DNA of 64,000 nucleotides from Saprospiraceae bacterium (GTDB lineage: Bacteria > Bacteroidota > Bacteroidia > Chitinophagales > Saprospiraceae): NCBI GenBank assembly GCA_016716335.1, contig JADJWN010000011.1, positions 62,001 through 126,000 on the forward strand, written 5' to 3'. The notes under the pieces were generated by a model, which was given only the letters and a program-made list of their open reading frames with translations, ran no database searches and was not told where the DNA came from. Each line of letters begins with the position of its first letter. Positions within the stretch are counted from its first letter, which is position 1. This document shows, in pieces, positions 37,313-46,509 of this stretch. Made by a program: the position numbers and the translations under genes.

Positions 37313-37379
37313 AAAAAACCATCAGATATTCTCAACTTACACTAATTAAAGACTTGTGGGGTGTATCTGATGGTTTTTT
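37313..37379. terminator. Bidirectional terminator-like hairpin with long loop
   Basis: Two perfect 16-base arms, AAAAAACCATCAGATA (37313-37328) and TATCTGATGGTTTTTT (37364-37379), enclose a 35-base loop. Each strand ends in a T-run, so the element can serve both the OmpA/HhH operon and the convergent MFS gene. The loop is longer than in ordinary terminators. Confidence 0.85.
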
Positions 37380-37433
37380 CTTTTTGAAAATATTGAGAAA
37401 CTTCCTACCCTCCACAATAAAATTAACTGCAAA

Positions 37434-38594
37434 TCAATAAAGCCTCACCCGAAGGGAAAAAATCAGCCACACAGCTCCCAATATCACTACAAAGCCAAAG
37501 GCAGTCATCAGGTTGGTAAGATTGGAGATGAATCCGATTATGACCGGGCCAACCAAAAAACCGCCCATAGCAAAGGTATTCATAATGGCAAGACCTGTTC
37601 CTCTGGGCAAATCCGGTATGCGTCCGGCACTGGCATACAAAATCGGTGCGCCGCACGACACTCCCAGACCCACCAGGGCAAATCCCAGTACAGCTGTCAA
37701 AGTAAATGGAAGAAAAATTGCCACCCCCAATCCTGTAATGGTCAGTACAGCACCTGACTGAAGTATAAGATTACCTCCATATCTGGGTATCAGATTATCA
37801 CCCATAAATCTGCCCAATGCCATCAGAGATGAATAAGCTGCCAGCCCCCAACCCAAAAAGTATGGATTGGTACGCACCACTTCTTTCATATACAAGGTCG
37901 TCCAGTCAGCCATGGTACCCTCCGTAAAATTGATACACAGACTGATTATAATCATCATAAGCAAAGCTCCCTTGGGTAAGAAAAGTGAAAATTTCTCCTG
38001 TCCTGCACTGCTTTTTTCCGGCTCATACAATTGCATGATGACCGGCCTCACCCTGATCGCCATAAAGACACCCATCACACCCATCAATGCCATATGTAAA
38101 CCCGGAAAAATCCCGGAGGCCTGGGACGTACTGCCCGTCAGCGAACCAAGCATCAAACCAAGACTGAAAAGACCATGGCAGGTAGACATGATATTGATTT
38201 TCTCATGCTGTTCTATGGATGAAGCACAGGTATTCATAGAAACATTGAGCGCCGTAATCCCCAACCCGCTCAATATCAAACCCAAAGGCACAATCGGGAA
38301 AAAAACTATACTCAGCGGTATGGAATATGCCACAGAAATAAAAAACATACTGGCAATGGTAACCTTGCGCATCCCGAAAAGCTGGATCAATATGGCCGCA
38401 AAAGGATTGAAAATCATAGCTCCCAAAGGCATACAGAGCAGCAAAATGCCCAGTGCAGAGTCATTCAGGTGGTACTGCTGCTTTACATATGGAATCATGG
38501 TGGCCCAATTGCCAAAGAGAAATCCCAGCAATACAAATGCTACTCCTACGGCCCTGCTTTCTTTATGGTTGAAAAATACTTTTAAATGCTGCAT
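37434..38594 (-). CDS. Major facilitator superfamily transporter
   Basis: The 386-residue protein has about twelve hydrophobic helices. The MFS loop 2-3 signature is present in altered form (GMRKVTIAS), and the second half has GRFMGDNLIPRYGG at the equivalent position. The overall pattern is close to the YbjJ/FucP-like sugar or drug MFS groups. The substrate cannot be inferred. It lies alone between two hairpins and converges with the OmpA operon. Confidence 0.9.
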   Translation of the reverse strand: MQHLKVFFNHKESRAVGVAFVLLGFLFGNWATMIPYVKQQYHLNDSALGILLLCMPLGAMIFNPFAAILIQLFGMRKVTIASMFFISVAYSIPLSIVFFPIVPLGLILSGLGITALNVSMNTCASSIEQHEKINIMSTCHGLFSLGLMLGSLTGSTSQASGIFPGLHMALMGVMGVFMAIRVRPVIMQLYEPEKSSAGQEKFSLFLPKGALLMMIIISLCINFTEGTMADWTTLYMKEVVRTNPYFLGWGLAAYSSLMALGRFMGDNLIPRYGGNLILQSGAVLTITGLGVAIFLPFTLTAVLGFALVGLGVSCGAPILYASAGRIPDLPRGTGLAIMNTFAMGGFLVGPVIIGFISNLTNLMTAFGFVVILGAVWLIFSLRVRLY

Positions 38595-38708
38595 CCCAAA
38601 AGCTTAAAATTCTCAGAACTGCGAAAGTAGGCATTTTTATTACTGAAAGAATACATCACACTGATTCGCAAAGCAAATCAATTGAAAGCAGGTCCTGCAC
38701 ATTCTTAT

Positions 38709-38773
38709 CATGAGGATATCTGAAAGAATTGATTAAAAACCAATTGTATCATACTTGATTTCATATCCTCATG
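38709..38773 (-). terminator. Inverted repeat after the deacetylase gene, possible terminator
   Basis: CATGAGGATAT (38709-38719) and ATATCCTCATG (38763-38773) are perfect 11-base arms. Pairing can extend inward through TGAAA/TTTCA with a two-base bulge. The right arm overlaps the deacetylase stop codon. No strong T-run follows on the minus strand, so termination is less certain than structure. Confidence 0.5.
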
Positions 38774-39533
38774 TTTTAAAAATCAGTCTCATTTCCTTCA
38801 TCATTCTTGCAGCATTCCACTGACCGGGCACCAGCAATCTGCGGATGGAATATTCTTTATAATTCGGGTGTCTTTTGCCTGTAAGCTGGAATGCGCCTTT
38901 AATACCTCTCGTCCTGACCTGCCCTGCCACATTTTCGTCCCATGCTCCGAAGGGATAAGCGAGATACAATGGTTTTTTACCGGTAATATTCTCAATAGTC
39001 CGGGAAGCTTTATCCACCTGTATCTCCCAATCTCTGCCCTGCAACTTTCGCATATCCTGATGATCATAGGTATGCAGTTCGACAGCATGTCCGGCTTTGA
39101 ACAATTTTTGAATTTCCTCTCCGGTCATATATCCGGGTTTGCCTATGGATACGGTCATAATAAAAAATACTCCCCTGAAGCCATACTTTTCAAGAATAGG
39201 AGCTGCAATATGAAAATGCTCCGTACGGGTATCATCAAAACTGATCATTACTGATTTCGGAGGTAAAATTTTCTTCCCGGACAGGTGCAATAAAACATCA
39301 TCGGGCATTACTGTTTTATAGCCGGATTGTGACAATTCCCGGATGTGGCTTTCAAAATTATCGGCACTGATGGTGTAGGTAGTGATTTTTGCAGCCTGTT
39401 TTTTAATGTTGTGGTAGCAAAGCACCGGTATTTCGCTCTCTGCAGTGAGCGACTGTCCATGGTGGCCTGAAGCCATGCTTATCAGGAACAATACCCCGAA
39501 AATTAATTGCATAAATCTTTTCCTCCGGTCCAT
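38769..39533 (-). CDS. Polysaccharide deacetylase (NodB domain)
   Basis: This 254-residue secreted protein has a signal peptide to about 25. The NodB homology domain shows ISFDDTRTEHF (motif 1, with the base and metal Asp), HTYDHQDM (motif 2, two metal His), and YLAYPFGAWDE (motif 3). Motif 1 has T in place of the usual G after FDD. Such enzymes remove acetyl or related groups from peptidoglycan, chitin or exopolysaccharide. It follows the unknown lipoprotein gene by 9 bp, so the two probably act together. Confidence 0.9.
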   Translation of the reverse strand: MDRRKRFMQLIFGVLFLISMASGHHGQSLTAESEIPVLCYHNIKKQAAKITTYTISADNFESHIRELSQSGYKTVMPDDVLLHLSGKKILPPKSVMISFDDTRTEHFHIAAPILEKYGFRGVFFIMTVSIGKPGYMTGEEIQKLFKAGHAVELHTYDHQDMRKLQGRDWEIQVDKASRTIENITGKKPLYLAYPFGAWDENVAGQVRTRGIKGAFQLTGKRHPNYKEYSIRRLLVPGQWNAARMMKEMRLIFKT

Positions 39534-39542
39534 CTTCAGATT

Positions 39543-40301
39543 TTATTGATATTGGATATAAATCGGTCTGGGTCTCAGTTTCAGTATTTCAGGCCTGGTC
39601 ATGAGTCTGTTGGGTGGTGTCCAGGTATCATTCTTATAAAATAATTTGAATCCTGTAAACTGTACCGGCTCTCCAGCAACAAATCGTCTGTAGGAGTCTA
39701 TTTTTTTAGCCGGAAATCCAAATCCATCCATATTTATCACGATTTGCACTTCAGGGCAGGTTTTGATGTTTTTATAATTGGTGACCATACCTTTGGTAAA
39801 ACGATGTACTACCAATATTTTGGGTGGAAGGTTGTAATTTCTCACCAGCTCTGCCAGATAATCCACTGCAAAATTGATATCTGCCGCATCCAGGGTGCCT
39901 ATTCTCTTACCGGGTATGCTTCCGTCCTTCATACTCCATTCCGGATCCAGACCGAGATGCACATCGGGTTCGATGAGGTATTTTTCAAGCAGTGGCACCT
40001 CACGCTGCACGGTACTGTGCCCTACCTGAACATCCAGAAAGGCTATACCCTCCATGCTTCTGGAGATTTCGAGCAATTTGTCTATCTGGTGAAAAGGCAT
40101 GCGGAGTCTGTACATTCCATCTTTGCCGGCGGATGACTGGGCAGTCACTGCAAGGTAATGCAAGGCTGGAATCACTGTATGCAAAGAATCTGCTTTTTGC
40201 CACAATAAGCATTCTTCCAGTAAAGAAGCTTTCATTTTATCCGTGGGTAAGGCCCAAAATACCCATCCCTGAGGAATAAAAATTGCCGTAATAAGCCACA
40301 A
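39543..40301 (-). CDS. Unknown-function lipoprotein, C-terminal piece (frameshifted)
   Basis: This is the main body of the gene starting at 40581. With one G restored in the run at 40253-40255, the text reads SSGMGILGALPTDKMKASLL across the break. Conserved-looking segments include the barrel-like series AFLDVQVGHS, VHLGLDPEW, IGTLDAADIN and ILVVHRFTKGM. Acidic and His residues at strand ends suggest a TIM-barrel enzyme. A similar family occurs in Actinobacteria, to my recollection without a known function. It precedes the deacetylase by 9 bp. Confidence 0.75.
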   Translation of the reverse strand: MWLITAIFIPQGWVFWALPTDKMKASLLEECLLWQKADSLHTVIPALHYLAVTAQSSAGKDGMYRLRMPFHQIDKLLEISRSMEGIAFLDVQVGHSTVQREVPLLEKYLIEPDVHLGLDPEWSMKDGSIPGKRIGTLDAADINFAVDYLAELVRNYNLPPKILVVHRFTKGMVTNYKNIKTCPEVQIVINMDGFGFPAKKIDSYRRFVAGEPVQFTGFKLFYKNDTWTPPNRLMTRPEILKLRPRPIYIQYQ

Positions 40302-40581
40302 CTCTGTGAAAAGGCAATAATGCTCCGGGTAGTGGCCTCGGTGCCTTCACAGGCCAGCGATGATCTGTACTGTCGTGACTCAAAGACAAAACGAATTTGT
40401 CGTAAAGTGCAGTGTCCAGAACCGGAGTTGGCGCCTCAGGGGATTCGGAATCGTTTTCTCCTTGCTCATCTGAAGCTGTATTAACCTCGCCGAGATCCGG
40501 ATTTTTTTTCAGCTCATTACTTTTAGATTCATTGCAGGCATACCATATCAACAAAGCAAAAAACATGCAGCACCATTTCAT
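40237..40581 (-). CDS. Unknown-function lipoprotein, N-terminal piece (frameshifted)
   Basis: A lipobox (I-W-Y-A-C, Cys about 16) is followed by an acidic, Ser/Glu/Pro-rich linker to about 60. The conserved start of the catalytic-looking domain, VVAYYGNFYSSGMGILG, then follows. The frame is lost at the CCC/GGG run 40253-40255. The full gene (39543-40581) would encode about 345 residues. Confidence 0.75.
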   Translation of the reverse strand: MKWCCMFFALLIWYACNESKSNELKKNPDLGEVNTASDEQGENDSESPEAPTPVLDTALYDKFVLSLSHDSTDHRWPVKAPRPLPGALLPFHRVVAYYGNFYSSGMGILGLTHG

Positions 40582-40657
40582 ACCATCGGGATTATGTACC
40601 CCGCAATATAGAAACTATTTCAGGTATTACCAATGATTGTATCAGGAAGCGCAGAGA

Positions 40658-41587
40658 TTATTTTACCGGTCTCACTTTATAACCCGCTTTACGCAGCAGA
40701 TGGATTACCCCGTTCTCGCCGGCGAGATGCCCTGCTCCGACTGCAAAAAAGGAGGGTTGTTTCCCGGCTTCAGCACCTATGACCGGGATCCAGTTTCTGT
40801 TGCGCTGATACAACAGGTCGTCTTCAAAACCGGTGATTTCATTCTTGCCCTCAGAAATCATGGAAACCATCGCCTCTATATTCTGACTGACATACATTTC
40901 GGTCATTTTCTTAAAACTGTCGTTTTCAACATCTGCTGTTTTTATAGATTCGACCAGCATTTTAGCCTGAGCTTCGTAAGGTATTTTATCAAAAAGGCTG
41001 ATCTGAAAATCCACGGTTTCGAGTCCACCTGTGGTTTTGCCCAGTTTGTCAGCGATCTGGTACAACTCCATTTCATAAGACTTCATGCTGCCTGACCTCA
41101 ATCCGTCCGGATCAAAATCCACCTGAGCAAATACGGTGAGAAACATCGGCTTCATTCTTTCCAGCATAAAGATCGGGATACCGATTCTCTTAAAATGATT
41201 GGCTACCAGCTCGTACTCATCTTCAGAGAGCAATTCCTTTAATGTCATGCCGTCTTTCATGAATATTTTGCTCATCATACCCATGAGTGCACCCATGTCT
41301 GTCATGTCTTTGACATCAATTTCAAAAAAAACTTTGTCCGAATTTTCGAGTGCGGTGAGTGTACCTTTGGGAATGAAATAATCTTCGGCCCCTATAATGT
41401 GAATGGTACCAAATAGATAGGAAGGCTTTTTCAGATCTTTTCCGGAGATTTCCCACAGGAGGGCATTTTCCAGGGTTTGGTATCCCTTTGTGTTTTTAGC
41501 AAGGTCTTTACCGCCGGAACAGGACAGCCATACAAACCCAAAAATCAGTGCAGAAATGGCAACAAAACTGTTTCTTAAATATCTCAA
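40658..41587 (-). CDS. TraB/GumN-family lipoprotein
   Basis: The 309-residue protein has a lipobox near W-L-S-C (Cys about 23) and the TraB/GumN/TIKI fold. Key elements are SYLFGTIHI, then VFFEIDV, GGLETVDFQI and a C-terminal FAVGAGHLAGENGVI. The two GxxH and the Glu of FFEID are the putative metal ligands, as in the TIKI proteases. It may be a membrane-tethered metalloprotease. It follows rlmB by 56 bp and precedes the unknown lipoprotein by 76 bp, so it probably shares their transcript. Confidence 0.88.
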   Translation of the reverse strand: MRYLRNSFVAISALIFGFVWLSCSGGKDLAKNTKGYQTLENALLWEISGKDLKKPSYLFGTIHIIGAEDYFIPKGTLTALENSDKVFFEIDVKDMTDMGALMGMMSKIFMKDGMTLKELLSEDEYELVANHFKRIGIPIFMLERMKPMFLTVFAQVDFDPDGLRSGSMKSYEMELYQIADKLGKTTGGLETVDFQISLFDKIPYEAQAKMLVESIKTADVENDSFKKMTEMYVSQNIEAMVSMISEGKNEITGFEDDLLYQRNRNWIPVIGAEAGKQPSFFAVGAGHLAGENGVIHLLRKAGYKVRPVK

Positions 41588-41643
41588 GGGTAAAAATTTT
41601 TTATGGGCTTACAACGAATAATAACGGTAAATAGTTTGAGAGT

Positions 41644-42381
41644 TCAGGATTTTCGCTGTCTCTGTGCCTCATACATCAATACAGCCCCGGCTACAGACAC
41701 ATTGAGTGAATCAAAGCTGGCGGCAGCCGGAATATGTACGACTCCATCCGCCAGATCAAACAATTTGGGATTGAGACCCTTATCTTCCGCACCCAGCAAT
41801 ATGGCTGCAGGCAACGTAAAATCAGTTTCATCCGGAGGCCGGGAGTTTTTGGTAATTGCGGCTGCATAGACCAGGATGCCGTGGCTTTGCAATGTGCTTA
41901 CCAGATTGAATATGCTTGCATATCTGCATACCGGAATTTTAAGCAGGGCACCCGCAGATGCTTTCACAGCCTCCTCGTTGATTCTTCCGGATGCATTGCC
42001 TGTCATAACCACAGCATGAGCACCGAAAAAGTGAGCTGATCTGGCCAGCGATCCGATATTTCTCACATCACTCACACTATCCGCTACCATTATCAAGGGC
42101 GTCTCTCCCCTTTCAAAAATCTGAGCCAGTACATCTTCAATCTCAAAGTATCTGATAGGCGATATGATGGCTACCAGACCTTGATGACTTTTATTTCTGG
42201 CCAGTTCATTGAGTTTTACCTCCGGCACTTTGGCCAGAGGTATATTCCTGTTTTTACAATACTGTCTGAAATACACTTCCGTCTCACCCCTCAAAGTGTT
42301 GAGCATAAATACCTTTTCTATTTCCACTCCGCTTTCAGCAGCTTCTATGAGTGGATTTTTTCCAAATATGATGTCAGACAT
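41644..42381 (-). CDS. rlmB: 23S rRNA 2'-O-methyltransferase of the RlmB/SpoU family
   Basis: It methylates the ribose of G2251 (E. coli numbering) in 23S rRNA using SAM. The 245-residue protein has an N-terminal L30e-like RNA-binding part (about 1-85). A trefoil-knot SPOUT domain follows: motif 1 DSVSDVRNIGSLARSA, motif 2 AILLGAEDKGL, and motif 3 IPAAASFDSLNVSVAGAV. Length and the start MSDIIFGKNPLIEA fit RlmB. Some relatives modify tRNA, but RlmB is the closest family. It heads a likely four-gene operon. Confidence 0.92.
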   Translation of the reverse strand: MSDIIFGKNPLIEAAESGVEIEKVFMLNTLRGETEVYFRQYCKNRNIPLAKVPEVKLNELARNKSHQGLVAIISPIRYFEIEDVLAQIFERGETPLIMVADSVSDVRNIGSLARSAHFFGAHAVVMTGNASGRINEEAVKASAGALLKIPVCRYASIFNLVSTLQSHGILVYAAAITKNSRPPDETDFTLPAAILLGAEDKGLNPKLFDLADGVVHIPAAASFDSLNVSVAGAVLMYEAQRQRKS

Positions 42382-42425
42382 TATATGAAATTTTGTGGGT
42401 TAAGACTATCTGCCCAAAATGTCGC

Positions 42426-42458
42426 CAAAAGTACAGCAAATTCATTTTTGTGAGCAAA
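42426..42458 (-). promoter_or_regulatory. Promoter of the rlmB operon
   Basis: On the minus strand TTTG (42458-42455), a 21-bp spacer and TACTTTTG (42433-42426) match the Bacteroidota consensus exactly. Transcription should start near 42419, giving a leader of about 38 nt. Confidence 0.65.
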
Positions 42459-42555
42459 AATTGTGAAAGCTTGTTTAAATTTACCGAAATTTTAAATTTC
42501 AGTTTTTAATCCAATTGTAAACATCTTTTAATCAACAAGTTAACTCCCAAATTTT

Positions 42556-45500
42556 ATGAATTTAAAAATTTACCTTTCTGCAGTATTGCTTGGGTTATTT
42601 CTGGCGGGCACAGTGAATGGCCAGGATAATTTTCAGAAAGCCTTGAAGCATCTGATGGATAATAATAAAAATACCGGACTGAAGAGCTCCGACATCACGG
42701 GTGCAAAACTGGCTTCTGAGGCTACCAACGAAAAGTTAGGCACCCATTACCTGTATATCGACCAATATATTCAGGATATACAGGTGCACAATGCAGTAGC
42801 CGTTTATGTATTTGACAAGAATGGAAACATTGTATCTTCCAATCATACTTTTATAAAAGATGCTGAAGCCTCAGTGTCAGCCTCGAGGGCCCGGATTACA
42901 CCGGAGTCTGCCATAATCAATGCCGCAGAACAACTGGGAGTTGCACTGAAGACAGCACCTGTATCAGTAGGAAGATCAGAATCAGGGGCCTTGAAGTTTG
43001 AACAGAACGAACTGACCAAATACCCGATATCAGCACAATTAAAATACATTCCGGCGGGTAACAAACTGGTACTTTGCTGGAATCTTCATCTCGACATGAA
43101 AGGCAATTCCGACAATTGGGATTATTTTGTAGATGCAGTGAGTGGTGAGTTCGTGTATAAATACAACATGACCTTATACTGCAGTTTTCATAATCATGCC
43201 TTTTCGAGATCTCATGACTGCACTGTGGCTCATCAGGACATTACCGATGGCAGTGATGAGTATCCGGCTGAGTCTCTGCTGTCCTCAGCTGCTGCCAGAT
43301 ACAGAGTATATGCGCTTCCGGTAGAAAGCCCTGCACACGGCCCGAGAAGCCTTGTCACAGATGATCAGTATCCCAAGGCTTCACCCTTCGGATGGCATGA
43401 TACCAATGGAGTACCGGGTCATGAATTTACCACCACCCGTGGAAATAATGCCTACGCCTATCAGGACAAAAACAATGACAATTCGCCCGATCTGCCGGAT
43501 ACGCAGGGAGGAAGTACGCTCACCTTCGATTTTCCGATGGATCTCAATCTGGACCCGAGACAAAATGCAGATGCTACGGTGACCAACCTGTTTTATATGA
43601 CCAATATGATGCACGACATCAGTTTTCTGACAGGATTTACAGAGCAATTCGGTAATTTCCAGCAAAGAAACTATACCGGTGCTCCGGGACAGGGAGACCC
43701 TGTACTTTCTGAAGCATTTGATGCTTTTGAAGCCTCGCCTCAAGGTCTGAACAATGCAAATTTTTCGACTCCGCCAGATGGAGTATCAGGCAGAATGCAG
43801 ATGTATCTGTGGAATAATAACGGTGGATCTGTATCTGTGGATAGTCCGGAGCAGATAGCCGGATACATAAAGCCTATCGGTTCAGCTCAGTTTGGCCGGC
43901 CTATTCCTCAGGCCAATGAAACCCCGATCACCGGTAATGCAATCATCGCAGTAGATGCCTCCAACCCCAATGAAGGTCTGGGTTGTGGCAATTTTGCCAA
44001 TGCTGCTGAAATGGTGGGCAAAGTAGTACTGATAGACAGAGGTATCTGCCAGTTCAGCCAGAAAGTCTATAATGCGCAAAGAGCAGGGGCCATCGCTGTG
44101 ATCATCTGCAATGTACCGGGCATCAATGGAGGTAATGGAGATGAAATGGTAGGTATGGCCGGAGGCACGAATGCCAATCTCGTGACTATCCCCTCCGTGT
44201 TTGTAGGTAAAACCAACTGCGATAAAATCAAATTTTCATTGCGCAATGACATCAGAGTAATGATCACGTTCCAGGTCAGGGACAGAGAAGGAGCAGAGTA
44301 TCTGGATGGTTCGCTGGATAACGGCATCATAGCCCACGAATACGGACATGGCATATCTACCCGTCTCACCGGAGGCCGTACCAACTCCGGCTGCCTGAGC
44401 AACAATGAGCAGATGGGCGAAGGATGGAGTGACTTCTTTTCTTTGGTGACTACGCACAGACCCGGAGATACCGGCGAAATGTCCAGAGGAATCGGCACCT
44501 ATGCCAATGCAGAATCACCGGGAGGCAGAGGCATCCGGAGATTTCCTTACTCCACCAATATGAATATCAATCCGCAAACCTACAAGGACATCAGAGGCAC
44601 AACCGCACCGCATCCTCTTGGTGAGGTCTGGACAGGTTGTCTATGGGATATGTATTGGGCATTTGTCAATCTTTATGGTTTTGACCCGGACTGGAATAAT
44701 GAAAACTCCGGCAACTTCAAAGCTGTACAACTTGTCATGGAGGGAATGAAATTACAACCCTGCAGTCCGGGCTTTGTAGAGGGAAGAGATGCAATCCTCA
44801 CCGCAGACTATATCATACATGAGGGCAAACACAATTGTCTTTTATGGGAAGTCTTTGCACGCCGGGGTCTTGGATTTTTTGCGGATGGAGGCAGCCCCAA
44901 TGACAGAAATGATGGTAAAGAGGACTTCGAGCCACTGCCTACCTGTATCAAGGAGCTCAAAATCAGCAAAAAAGCCACCGCACTCACTACACCGGGAGGC
45001 GAAGTGGACGTAGAACTCCGGGCCATCAATCATATTCCGGCAAGACAAAACAAAGTGACCATTATTGACGAGCTACCCGACGGATTGACCTATGTGCAGG
45101 GATCAGCCAATATACAGGACGTAAAGGTAGAAGGCAATCTTCTGGTCTTCGGATTGGGCGACATGGAATATGAAGCACAGACTACCATTACCTACAAACT
45201 GCGCACCTCAGCTTCCAATAAGTCTGTAACATTATTCAGGGATGACTTTGAAGGAGATATAGACTGGGATATCAGCGTAGAAGTAGGACAGGACAACTGG
45301 CTCCCCAGCTATGACTTTTACAGAAGTCCGGAGACATCATTCGGAGTAGCCAATCTGCCGTTTGAAATGGATGCTTCCATTTACTCTCCACCACTGCAGG
45401 TGACCGGTACAAATCCTGCCCTCAGATTCTGGCACCGCTTCAGGACTGATGCCGGGGTTGACGGCGGTTTTGTTCAGATGTCGCTCAACGGCGGATCTTA

Positions 45501-46131
45501 TTTCAATGTTCCTGCGTCCAGGTTTTTAAGAAACGGACCCAATTCGGTGATCCCTTATTCTACCATAGCCATTCCTGCCCTGCAGGGATATACCGGCAAC
45601 ACCAATGGCCAATGGCTCGACAGTTATATTGACCTGAGTGATTGCAAAGGTCAGACCGTTCAGTTCAGATTCCGCTTTGCCAGCAATAATGAAAACGCTC
45701 CCACAGGAGATGATGCAGGATGGTTTATAGACGACGTGGAAATACTGGACCTCTACAAGTATCTCACCAGTGCCTGTATTTTTGCCAATGATGAAGAAGC
45801 AGACAAAAAATGTACCCAGGCTGCTCAGATCCTGATCAACAGCGAAGGTACTGTAAGCACTGCGGATACCAAGCCTTCATGGTTTGAAGTCGAACTGATA
45901 CCCAATCCGGCTACCGATTACGTTTCTGTGTATATTTCATCAGCCCATTCGGGTACTGCCGCACTCAGCCTGTACAGCATGGATGGCAGGGTGCCGTACC
46001 AAAAGCAGATAAGAGTGGATGGAAATAAATCAGTGCATGCTATTCCATTGACCGGATTGCCGGCAGGCATGTATTTCGTAAGAGTGCAGTCAGGTGCTAA
46101 TTTCAGCATTCAAAAACTGATAGTGAAATAA
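42556..46131 (+). CDS. Secreted M36 (fungalysin) metalloprotease with PA domain and T9SS sorting domain
   Basis: A 1,191-residue exported protease. After a signal peptide (to about 22) comes an FTP-type propeptide (about 35-200). The M36 catalytic domain follows, with zinc motif HEYGH (His 594 and 598) and the third ligand in GEGWSDFF (about 627). A protease-associated (PA) domain, VGKVVLIDRGICQFSQKV, is inserted just before it (about 440-560). C-terminal to it are a DUF11-like domain (DELPDGLTYVQGSA) and a jelly-roll/MAM-like domain. The last part is a T9SS type-A sorting domain (ELIPNPATDYV ... LPAGMYFVRV). Likely an extracellular protein degrader feeding the peptide importer. Confidence 0.93.
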   Translation: MNLKIYLSAVLLGLFLAGTVNGQDNFQKALKHLMDNNKNTGLKSSDITGAKLASEATNEKLGTHYLYIDQYIQDIQVHNAVAVYVFDKNGNIVSSNHTFIKDAEASVSASRARITPESAIINAAEQLGVALKTAPVSVGRSESGALKFEQNELTKYPISAQLKYIPAGNKLVLCWNLHLDMKGNSDNWDYFVDAVSGEFVYKYNMTLYCSFHNHAFSRSHDCTVAHQDITDGSDEYPAESLLSSAAARYRVYALPVESPAHGPRSLVTDDQYPKASPFGWHDTNGVPGHEFTTTRGNNAYAYQDKNNDNSPDLPDTQGGSTLTFDFPMDLNLDPRQNADATVTNLFYMTNMMHDISFLTGFTEQFGNFQQRNYTGAPGQGDPVLSEAFDAFEASPQGLNNANFSTPPDGVSGRMQMYLWNNNGGSVSVDSPEQIAGYIKPIGSAQFGRPIPQANETPITGNAIIAVDASNPNEGLGCGNFANAAEMVGKVVLIDRGICQFSQKVYNAQRAGAIAVIICNVPGINGGNGDEMVGMAGGTNANLVTIPSVFVGKTNCDKIKFSLRNDIRVMITFQVRDREGAEYLDGSLDNGIIAHEYGHGISTRLTGGRTNSGCLSNNEQMGEGWSDFFSLVTTHRPGDTGEMSRGIGTYANAESPGGRGIRRFPYSTNMNINPQTYKDIRGTTAPHPLGEVWTGCLWDMYWAFVNLYGFDPDWNNENSGNFKAVQLVMEGMKLQPCSPGFVEGRDAILTADYIIHEGKHNCLLWEVFARRGLGFFADGGSPNDRNDGKEDFEPLPTCIKELKISKKATALTTPGGEVDVELRAINHIPARQNKVTIIDELPDGLTYVQGSANIQDVKVEGNLLVFGLGDMEYEAQTTITYKLRTSASNKSVTLFRDDFEGDIDWDISVEVGQDNWLPSYDFYRSPETSFGVANLPFEMDASIYSPPLQVTGTNPALRFWHRFRTDAGVDGGFVQMSLNGGSYFNVPASRFLRNGPNSVIPYSTIAIPALQGYTGNTNGQWLDSYIDLSDCKGQTVQFRFRFASNNENAPTGDDAGWFIDDVEILDLYKYLTSACIFANDEEADKKCTQAAQILINSEGTVSTADTKPSWFEVELIPNPATDYVSVYISSAHSGTAALSLYSMDGRVPYQKQIRVDGNKSVHAIPLTGLPAGMYFVRVQSGANFSIQKLIVK

Positions 46132-46151
46132 GAGCTTTCCTGTTTTTCTGC

Positions 46152-46193
46152 AAAAAAGGTGCAAGTCTGATCATCCCGACTTGCACCTTTTTT
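46152..46193 (+). terminator. Terminator of the M36 protease gene
   Basis: Perfect 16-base arms, AAAAAAGGTGCAAGTC (46152-46167) and GACTTGCACCTTTTTT (46178-46193), surround a 10-base loop and end in a T-run, 20 bp after the stop. Confidence 0.92.
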
Positions 46194-46221
46194 CATTTAG
46201 TATTATACCCTGAGGATGAGG

Positions 46222-46432
46222 GTTGAAATGGCAATAAATATAGGTAAACACAGGTTTTATTCTAGAGACTATAAATAAGTTATGCTTTATGTAAAACAGA
46301 ATCCGTAAAGAATGACCTTCTAAGGGTCAAATATTAATAGCCATGGTTTAGCCCATGGTTTTAGAATTCTTTTTGCAGCCATTTCAAACCGCAATACCTG
46401 CCCGGCTGCAGGTGGGGGTTTTCTGTTGCTTA
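46222..46432 (+). repeat. Repeat element E1 upstream of the efflux operon
   Basis: The 62-bp core (46371-46432) begins TTTTGCAGCC and ends TTCTGTTGCTTA. It contains a CCTGC/GCAGG hairpin with a six-base loop. Element E2 at 52184-52245 has the same 62 bases in inverse orientation with 8 substitutions and no gaps. To the left are a CCATGG-x6-CCATGG palindrome (46341-46358) and, at 46224-46233, an opposite-facing TTGAAATGGC. E1 ends 77 bp before the efflux operon. It resembles a non-coding mobile (MITE- or REP-like) repeat, but no family is recognised. Confidence 0.65.
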
Positions 46433-46509
46433 ATTTGGGTTTAAACTTTATCCGATCTATTTTGTCTTAAACTTTTCAGGACAGAGCTTTAAAAATCCCC
46501 TATTTCTTT

